Of a DNA stretch of 57,389 nt, positions 52,889 to 57,389 are shown piece after piece (within the stretch, counting starts at the first letter, position 1; each line of letters opens with the position of its first letter). The stretch comes from Candidatus Nitrosopumilus sp. (GTDB lineage Archaea > Thermoproteota > Nitrososphaeria > Nitrososphaerales > Nitrosopumilaceae): positions 1-57,389 of the forward strand of contig JAHELP010000003.1 in the NCBI GenBank assembly GCA_024644105.1. The letters run 5' to 3'. Under the pieces are notes generated by a model. That model had not been told where the DNA came from. It made no database searches and worked only from the letters and a program-made list of their open reading frames with translations. Made by a program: the position numbers and the translations under genes.

Positions 52889-53410
52889 ATGATTAATATT
52901 TTGAATGAATTAAATCTTCAAATTATTCCGCAGGCCATAGAGACACCAGTTTTAGCAGTAATGATTAGTTCTGTAACAATGACAATTTTTGCAATTACAT
53001 TATGGATAACTTGGAAAGCTACTAAAGAAAATACTCGAGCTACATATGCACAATTACTGAGATCATTTCATGAAGACTTGACTAAGAGATTAGAAAAAAA
53101 TACTATTTTGAGTACTACAGAAGATTGTGAGAGATATGCAAATGATTATCTCAATACTCTTGATGAAATTGCGTTTTTAACATTAAAAAATAAAATTCCA
53201 ACTGAAATAGGAACATATCTACGACGATTTTTTGGATATGGTCTTATTATTATTGACTGGTATGATAAAATGGTAAGTGATGATTTTGGAAGTATTGCAA
53301 AATCAAACTGGCCAAATAATTTTGAATTTTGTAAAAAATACAACATAAAGAAAAACCCAGATGATAAGCTTCCAAAAATCATGCAAGATTTCAATAAAAA
53401 AGAAGATTAG
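52889..53410 (+). CDS. Membrane-anchored protein of unknown function
   Basis: A 173-aa protein with one N-terminal membrane helix (TPVLAVMISSVTMTIFAITLWITW, about 19-42) and a helical cytoplasmic domain (RATYAQLLRSFHEDLTKRLE...DYLNTLDEIAFLTLKNKIP). Proteins of this type occur scattered in prokaryotes with no known role. It ends just upstream of the structured intergenic region. Confidence 0.6.
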   Translation: MINILNELNLQIIPQAIETPVLAVMISSVTMTIFAITLWITWKATKENTRATYAQLLRSFHEDLTKRLEKNTILSTTEDCERYANDYLNTLDEIAFLTLKNKIPTEIGTYLRRFFGYGLIIIDWYDKMVSDDFGSIAKSNWPNNFEFCKKYNIKKNPDDKLPKIMQDFNKKED

Positions 53411-53420
53411 GAAAAGATAG

Positions 53421-53434
53421 AGCAAATATTTGCT
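53421..53434. repeat. 14-bp perfect palindrome
   Basis: AGCAAATATTTGCT is fully self-complementary and lies 10 bases after the previous stop, directly before a 9-bp hairpin. Confidence 0.8.
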
Positions 53435-53462
53435 GGAATGATTGTAACATAGAAATCATTCC
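53435..53462 (+). other. 9-bp perfect hairpin
   Basis: GGAATGATT (53435-53443) pairs with AATCATTCC (53454-53462) over a 10-base loop. It is not followed by a T-run, so it is not a plain terminator. It may be the first helix of the candidate RNA. Confidence 0.7.
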
Positions 53463-53574
53463 CACCATGGCATCTATTCCATATAGATAGGGAGTTGATA
53501 TGATCCTGAACCAAATCAATTAGGATTCATCTTAATAATCAGATTATCTATTATGGTGTAGTGGATTCGTGATA

Positions 53575-53607
53575 AGACAGCTGCCCACTCCCTTACAGTG
53601 CAGGTCT
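53575..53607. other. Bulged hairpin within the intergenic region
   Basis: AGAC/GTCT, CTGC/GCAG and ACT/AGT stack around a seven-base loop with two-base bulges on the left arm. It is locally GC-rich compared with the flanks, which is common for stable RNA in AT-rich genomes. Confidence 0.6.
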
Positions 53608-53730
53608 GCCTTCATTGAATTCACTTTAGAGGTTGTTGAAAAATTAAATAAAATCATTCATGGTTTGATAAGGATCATGAGTAAGCACATCCATCAAGTT
53701 TAAATTATGAGATCGCAATACACATTCGCC

Positions 53731-53769
53731 GTAACAAGGTTTGTAGGCAAAACCTAGTTGGATAAAACC
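53731..53769 (+). other. Sequence resembling the 3' end of 16S rRNA
   Basis: GTAACAAGGT is followed by GTAGG, AACCT and TTGGAT in the same order and nearly the same spacing as the conserved 16S end (GTAACAAGGT-...GTAGGGGAACCTGCGGTTGGATCA). The preceding AATACACATTCGCC recalls the 16S TACACACCGCCC block. The helix 44 sequence that separates these blocks in 16S is missing, and the anti-Shine-Dalgarno CCTCC is not present. Confidence 0.35.
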
Positions 53770-53872
53770 ACACGGAAAGAAAAACCTTCATGAAGATTAA
53801 TTAAAATTTGATCACCATAAGGACTAGTTGTTTTAGTTTTGGCTAGAACAAATTATCATAGTAATGAAAGAG

Positions 53873-53945
53873 GGCCCTCGAGGGGAATCGAACTCCTGTC
53901 CGAGGATCCACAATCCTCTATACTAACCACTATACTACGAAGGCC
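53873..53945 (-). tRNA. tRNA-His (anticodon GTG)
   Basis: On the minus strand the acceptor GCCTTCG/CGAGGGC closes seven pairs. An extra G-1 is encoded opposite C73, the identity mark of tRNA-His. The anticodon stem GAGGA/TCCTC holds TTGTGGA with anticodon GTG. The T-arm AGGAG-TTCGATT-CCCCT has one A-C mismatch. No CCA is encoded. Confidence 0.9.
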
Positions 53946-54010
53946 ACAAAAAAAGGAATTTGTTCATCCAGTAATAATCTTTAAGATTGTGTTGAAAATT
54001 GGGCTGTAGA

Positions 54011-54018
54011 TTTATTAT
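54011..54018 (+). promoter_or_regulatory. TATA box of the 26-aa peptide gene
   Basis: TTTATTAT is centred about 25 bases before the ATG at 54040, the spacing seen at leaderless genes across the window. Confidence 0.5.
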
Positions 54019-54039
54019 TGACCAAATAGAATCTAAAGT

Positions 54040-54120
54040 ATGCGTTTATGGTGGGCTGCAATGGGAGCAACAATTGCAGTGGTATGGATTGGAGTAAACT
54101 ATCTTCTCCCATGGGTATAA
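54040..54120 (+). CDS. 26-aa single-helix membrane microprotein
   Basis: The frame MRLWWAAMGATIAVVWIGVN-YLLPWV encodes 26 residues: one charge at the N-terminus and then a continuous Trp-rich hydrophobic helix long enough to span the membrane. A TATA-like box sits at leaderless distance. Codons (GGA, GCA, ATT, GTA) match neighbouring genes. Such peptides are often small subunits of membrane complexes. No partner gene is adjacent; CorA lies 127 bases downstream with its own upstream sequence. Function unknown. Confidence 0.55.
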   Translation: MRLWWAAMGATIAVVWIGVNYLLPWV

Positions 54121-54247
54121 AATTAGTATTCTTTTGTTTAGCTAGTCTCAATTTCAAAATATAGTGATATTATTTTGTAACAATTATCAAGTTTTTATCC
54201 AGTCATAGCGATCGCTTTAAATTTGTTGCATCAGGGTATTTTTCGAC

Positions 54248-55270
54248 ATGCGAAAGGGTTTCATCACAAGTAGGCTACGTTCTAACAGGAAATCATTAGA
54301 AGTTCCTGTGGAAAATAAGATCGAGACGATACAAGGCGAGAAATTTGTTTGGATTGATTTACAAAATCCAGATAGAAATGATGTTGAAAAATTGGCTAAA
54401 AAATACAATTTCAATACTTTAAACATTGAAGACTGTATGACCAAATTTGAGCTTCCAAAATTAGATAGTTATGATGATCATTTCTTTGTAATTCTCCATT
54501 TTCCCCCACTGGCACAGAAAATAGGAATTTCAAAAAATAGTCAGTTATCCATTTTCGTGGGAAAAGATTTCCTCGTTACAGTTCACCAAGGTGATTTGAA
54601 CCCACTTGTTGAGTTAGTAGAAATTTGTAAAACCAGTTCTGATCAGCATAGAAAGGACAGACTATTAGGAAAATCTTCAGGATTATTACTTCACGAAATA
54701 TTGGATGTTCTAGTAGATGATCTTTTACATACTTCTAGGAAGATTATTGCAAATCTAGATGATCTGGAAGACAGGGTTTTTGATGAAACAAAGCCTGTGG
54801 CAAGAAGTATTGCACTACTTAGAAGGGAAATTAACAGATTGAGAAGAATAGCTAATCCATTAAAAAAATTCGTTCTAGAAATTGCAAAAAATGTTAAAAG
54901 GTTTTCAGGTAGCGAAGATGATGAATTAACATTATACTATGATGACGTTATTGACCATATTGACAAAGTAATTGAAACATTAGAAGAGTCAAGAGAGACC
55001 ATGGAAATTTACAAGGATGTTGATTTTGTGTTAAGTACTGAGAAAACAAACAAAGTTCTAGCAGTATTGACAATAATTTTCACTTTAGCAATTCCATCAA
55101 CAGTGATTGGGACATTCTATGGAATGAATGTGGATTTACCTGGAGGAATTGGAACTGATTTAATGGTTTTAGGGCCATTTACCACATTCATTATTGTAAT
55201 TATTGCATCAGCAATACCTGCAATCATGATGTTTGTCTATTTCAAGAAATTAGGTTGGATCAGTAGCTAA
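54248..55270 (+). CDS. corA: CorA family divalent metal transporter
   Basis: A 340-aa CorA-type channel for Mg2+ (or Co2+/Ni2+). The N-terminal 270 residues are the cytoplasmic alpha/beta and long-helix funnel (DLEDRVFDETKPVARSIALLRREINRLRRI). Two C-terminal helices carry the pore signature YGMN (about residues 290-293, FYGMNVDLPGG) and end in a basic tail. Length is normal. A CTTTAAAT box about 32 bases upstream is the probable promoter. Confidence 0.94.
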   Translation: MRKGFITSRLRSNRKSLEVPVENKIETIQGEKFVWIDLQNPDRNDVEKLAKKYNFNTLNIEDCMTKFELPKLDSYDDHFFVILHFPPLAQKIGISKNSQLSIFVGKDFLVTVHQGDLNPLVELVEICKTSSDQHRKDRLLGKSSGLLLHEILDVLVDDLLHTSRKIIANLDDLEDRVFDETKPVARSIALLRREINRLRRIANPLKKFVLEIAKNVKRFSGSEDDELTLYYDDVIDHIDKVIETLEESRETMEIYKDVDFVLSTEKTNKVLAVLTIIFTLAIPSTVIGTFYGMNVDLPGGIGTDLMVLGPFTTFIIVIIASAIPAIMMFVYFKKLGWISS

Positions 55271-55336
55271 AATTAAAAACTTGGATCTACTCAAGAAAAT
55301 GAGCTTAGATAAATACAAGATAATTTAATCTAAATT

Positions 55337-55597
55337 ATGGGTAAAATTAGAATTAGAACAGGTAGAGGCACTGGAACTATAGAAGTTGACGATGATGCAT
55401 CCAAGTGGTCTGGAGACGATTTTAAGAAGATTCAGGAAGCAAGGAAAAAGGCAGCATCTAATAGAACAGTATCTTCAGGTAGAGGAACTGGTTCGAGAAA
55501 ACTAGGTGATACACCTGAATCTAAAACAACAACCAGTACAAAAGGAAGAACCATCAGTACAGGTAGAGGAACTGGTTCGAGAAAAAGCAAAAAGTAA
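55337..55597 (+). CDS. Small basic GRGTG-repeat protein
   Basis: An 86-aa hydrophilic protein with three GRGTG motifs: TGRGTGTIEV near residue 8, SGRGTGSRK near 48 and TGRGTGSRKSKK at the end. The middle (DDASKWSGDDFKKIQEARKKAAS) is a possible charged helix. The basic, glycine/serine-rich repeats look like nucleic-acid-binding tails. I do not recognise a family. A 26-base exact DNA repeat underlies the last two motifs. Convergent with transaldolase across a T-rich gap. Confidence 0.65.
   Translation: MGKIRIRTGRGTGTIEVDDDASKWSGDDFKKIQEARKKAASNRTVSSGRGTGSRKLGDTPESKTTTSTKGRTISTGRGTGSRKSKK
55475..55500 (+). repeat. 26-bp direct repeat, copy 1
   Basis: Identical to 55560-55585; it encodes the SGRGTGSRK-type motif. 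A related shorter copy (15 of 16 bases) lies at 55359-55374. Confidence 0.95.
55560..55585 (+). repeat. 26-bp direct repeat, copy 2
   Basis: Identical to 55475-55500, 85 bases away. It encodes the C-terminal GRGTGSRK motif. Confidence 0.95.
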
Positions 55598-55608
55598 AAC
55601 AAAACACA

Positions 55609-55652
55609 TCAGTTTTTCATTTTTATAATTTTTTACTATTTTTCTCTAATTT
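55609..55652 (+). terminator. T-rich convergent gap
   Basis: Six T-runs of four to six bases fall between the GRGTG gene and the transaldolase stop. On the plus strand this is a strong archaeal T-tract terminator. Confidence 0.55.
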
Positions 55653-55655
55653 TTA

Positions 55656-56321
55656 TTATATTTTGATATCAGAATTTCCAGACTTGAGCTTTTCCCAGTC
55701 AGCAAGGAAATTGTCTAATCCAATTTTTGTAAGAGGATGTAACATCATCTTATCCAGTACTGCAGGAGGCAAGGTTACAACATCTGCTCCAATTTTTGCA
55801 GCATCAATTACATGTAAAGGATGACGAACACTGGCAACAAGAATTTGAGTTCCAAAATCATAATTGGAAAATATTTCTTTAATTTCTTTAATTAGTTGCA
55901 TTCCATCTTGACCAATATCATCTAGTCTTCCAATAAATGGACTAACATATTTTGCACCAGATTTTGCTGCAAGTAAAGCTTGATTTGCAGAAAAGATCAA
56001 TGTAACATTAACTGGAATACCTTCTGATGAAAGTGATTTACATGCTTTTAGGCCATCAGGAGTCATTGGAACCTTTACAACAACATTGTCTCCATATTGA
56101 CGAAGACGCTTACCTTCTTCCATCATTCCAGAATATTCTGTACTAACAACTTCTAAACTTACATCACCTTTGATAATTTTTGTAATCTCCTCCATTGCAT
56201 TTTTTGGATTACCACCTTCCTTTGACATTAGTGAAGGATTTGTTGTAATTCCATCTAGTAATCCCATGTCATTGAATTTTTTAATTGATTCAAGATTAGC
56301 TGTATCTAGAAATATTTTCAT
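55656..56321 (-). CDS. tal: Transaldolase (TalC/fructose-6-phosphate aldolase type)
   Basis: A 221-aa short transaldolase with FLDTANLESIKKFNDMGLLDGITTNPSLMSKEG at the N-terminus in family context, the Schiff-base lysine in VVVKVPMTPDGLKA (about residue 84), NVTLIFSANQALLAAKSGAKYVSPFIGR and LVASVRHPLHV. It belongs to the non-oxidative pentose phosphate route. It overlaps the end of the transketolase gene by four bases, so the two enzymes are coupled. Confidence 0.93.
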   Translation of the reverse strand: MKIFLDTANLESIKKFNDMGLLDGITTNPSLMSKEGGNPKNAMEEITKIIKGDVSLEVVSTEYSGMMEEGKRLRQYGDNVVVKVPMTPDGLKACKSLSSEGIPVNVTLIFSANQALLAAKSGAKYVSPFIGRLDDIGQDGMQLIKEIKEIFSNYDFGTQILVASVRHPLHVIDAAKIGADVVTLPPAVLDKMMLHPLTKIGLDNFLADWEKLKSGNSDIKI

Positions 56322-57292
56322 AATTTTTTACTCCTAATTTCTTTGACTTGTTTTGCCATATTAAAAGATGTTATTCCATGCTTTTCCAAAAGCAATGGGA
56401 TTTCATTATCTCGTGCAGACTCTCCAAACATATCTTGGGCTCCAATTCTTTTTACTGGAACAGGGTATGATTCAGAAACAGACTCTGTAACTGCTGAACC
56501 CATACCACCTACAATATTGTGTTCTTCAGTTGTTACAATACAACCAGTTTCTCGAGCTGCTTTTTCTAAGAGTTCATTATCAATGGGTTTTATTGAAAAC
56601 ATGTCTAGCACTCTACAAGAAATTCCTTCTTGTTGTAGTGATTCAGCAGCTTCCAATGCCATTCTAACAGTAATTCCACATGCCACAATTGTACAATCAG
56701 AGCCATCTCTTAATGTAATTCCTTTTCCAATTTGAAATTCCTGAGAATCAGAATGAACTAAAGGAGTTTTTGATCTTGCCATTCTCATATAAAATGGACC
56801 ATACTCTCTTGCCATTAACTGAGTTAATTTTGAAACAGCAATAGTATCAGCAGGAATAAAAACTCGGAAATTTGGAATAACTCGCATTATTGCAATATCT
56901 TCAATTTGTTGGTGTGAGCCACCATCAGGTCCAACAGAAAGACCCCCATGAGATGTGACTAGTTTTACGTTTAGACCCTTTTTTCCAGGTGGTGAAGGAT
57001 ATGCTACATTATTTCGAATTTGATCTACTGCTCTTCCAGGCAAAAATATGGCATAAGTACTTGCAAAAGAAATTTTTCCTGATGCTGCCAAGCCAGCAGA
57101 TAAAGTAACAAGATTTGCTTCTGCTATTCCAACATTGAAGAATCTATCAGGGAATTCTTTTCCAAATCCTGAAGTTTTGAGTGAATCAGTAGTATCTGCT
57201 CCTAAAACAACAATGTTAGGATTGTCTTTTCCTAATTGAATTAATGATTTTGAATATTCTGAACGCATATCAGTCATTACTGGTTCATTCAA
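56318..57292 (-). CDS. Transketolase, C-terminal subunit
   Basis: A 324-aa protein covering the pyrimidine-binding and C-terminal domains of transketolase: RFFNVGIAEANLVTLSAGLA, SHGGLSVGPDGGSHQQIEDIA, YMRMARSKTP and VTTEEHNIVGGMGSAV. The thiamine-diphosphate N-terminal half is encoded by the separate gene upstream, as in many Archaea. The start is TTG at 57292, overlapping the upstream stop by a few bases. It lies directly upstream of transaldolase. Confidence 0.9.
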   Translation of the reverse strand: MNEPVMTDMRSEYSKSLIQLGKDNPNIVVLGADTTDSLKTSGFGKEFPDRFFNVGIAEANLVTLSAGLAASGKISFASTYAIFLPGRAVDQIRNNVAYPSPPGKKGLNVKLVTSHGGLSVGPDGGSHQQIEDIAIMRVIPNFRVFIPADTIAVSKLTQLMAREYGPFYMRMARSKTPLVHSDSQEFQIGKGITLRDGSDCTIVACGITVRMALEAAESLQQEGISCRVLDMFSIKPIDNELLEKAARETGCIVTTEEHNIVGGMGSAVTESVSESYPVPVKRIGAQDMFGESARDNEIPLLLEKHGITSFNMAKQVKEIRSKKL

Positions 57293-57389
57293 AGATATCC
57301 TGCCTCCTGTGCAATTTTTTTAATTTGTTCTTGTTTTTCACCAATTACATGCAAGCCAATCCATTTGTTTACTAAATCAGTTCCACCTA
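57289..57389 (-). CDS. Probable transketolase N-terminal subunit (3' end only)
   Basis: The minus strand is open from the right edge to a TGA at 57289-57291, giving the last 32 residues (ending GEKQEQIKKIAQEAGYL). The visible piece has no diagnostic motif; the assignment rests on its overlap with the transketolase C-terminal subunit gene and the usual split order. A different upstream gene cannot be excluded. Confidence 0.5.
   Translation of the reverse strand, partial: GGTDLVNKWIGLHVIGEKQEQIKKIAQEAGYL

Larger units (their letters stand above)
53411..53872. other. 462-base intergenic region with structured, non-coding sequence
   Basis: No reading frame of useful length is present. The region holds a 14-bp palindrome, a 9-bp hairpin, a 6-bp hairpin (ATCTAT/ATAGAT at 53472-53488), a bulged hairpin at 53575-53607 (AGAC-CTGC-ACT/AGT-GCAG-GTCT around the loop CCCTTAC) and a 16S-3'-end-like stretch at 53731-53769. 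This density of stems in AT-rich DNA suggests an RNA gene. RNase P RNA, SRP RNA and 5S rRNA signatures were searched for by eye on both strands and not found. Identity unknown. Confidence 0.4.

Noticed and set aside
53550-53640. Possible tRNA pseudogene (TGGTGTAGTGG D-arm-like start)
   Set aside because: The following hairpin loop lacks U33 and no T-arm (TTCGAAT type) follows.
53411-53872. RNase P RNA, SRP RNA or 5S rRNA
   Set aside because: The conserved GGAAAGUCC-type, GGAA-tetraloop helix 8 and 5S CCGAACUCGGAAGUUAAG-type signatures are absent on both strands by eye.

Overview
The window is AT-rich, densely packed archaeal chromosome from the ammonia-oxidising Thaumarchaeota (Nitrososphaerota), most like Nitrosopumilus. 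The placement rests on archaeal-type information genes (rpoH-rpoB-rpoA, NusA-like KH protein, L30e, LSm, rpoN, S2/S4/S7/S12/S13), a single unsplit rpoA gene, surface proteins ending in a PEFG-CTERM sorting signal, S-layer-like modular proteins, an archaeal mevalonate/isopentenyl-phosphate-kinase cluster, and promoters whose TATA box lies about 24-28 nt upstream of the start codon (leaderless transcripts). No amo genes, CRISPR arrays, insertion sequences or phage genes were seen.

Layout. 1-1.7 kb: 3' end of a geranylgeranyl-reductase-type flavoprotein, a YkgJ-type cysteine-cluster protein, a small unknown protein and an intron-containing tRNA-Gln. 1.7-14.3 kb (minus strand): rpoH-rpoB-rpoA-LSm, two exported proteins, then L30e-nusA-S12-S7. 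14.4-18.1 kb: four tandem exported Ig-like proteins with PEFG-CTERM tails; three of the tails are nearly identical in DNA. 18.1-23.1 kb: nickel-pincer nucleotide (NPN) cofactor genes larC-larE-cysteine desulfurase facing malate dehydrogenase and larB. 23.1-29.3 kb: a radical SAM protein, a small unknown, a CFI-box surface protein and a large S-layer-like protein. 29.4-34.2 kb: a metal-handling group (CDF exporter with three C-terminal domains, ZIP transporter, two-domain multicopper oxidase, a small membrane protein, a winged-helix protein and a 50-aa Cys-rich protein). 34.3-39.6 kb: S13, S4, glmS, CobT-like, MBL hydrolase, NAD(P)H-hydrate epimerase. 39.7-48.5 kb: translin, tRNA-Leu, rpoN, enolase, S2, mevalonate kinase, isopentenyl phosphate kinase, type I IPP isomerase, prenyl synthase, GluRS and a FAH-family protein. 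48.5-53.4 kb: GNAT, Rieske ferredoxin, UPF0147, methyltransferase, superoxide dismutase, cation/Ca2+ exchanger and unknowns. 53.4-54.2 kb: a structured intergenic region, tRNA-His and a 26-codon membrane peptide. 54.2-57.4 kb: CorA, a GRGTG-repeat protein, transaldolase and split transketolase.

How the genes fit together. Lipid biosynthesis is well represented: MVK, IPK, IDI and GGPP synthase make the isoprenoid precursor; the partial reductase at the left edge would saturate the chains; the radical SAM protein may act on tetraether lipids (hypothesis only). LarB, LarC and LarE form the complete known NPN-cofactor route, with a cysteine desulfurase co-transcribed, but no LarA apo-enzyme is present here. 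Transaldolase and split transketolase belong to the non-oxidative pentose phosphate route. At least seven exported proteins share Ig-like or S-layer modules and probably build the cell envelope.

The points most worth checking are the structured intergenic region at 53.4-53.87 kb, which contains a stretch resembling the 3' end of 16S rRNA; the two microproteins (54040-54120 and 33996-34148); the homogenised PEFG tails; the IPP isomerase with Ala in place of the catalytic Cys; and the NPN cluster.
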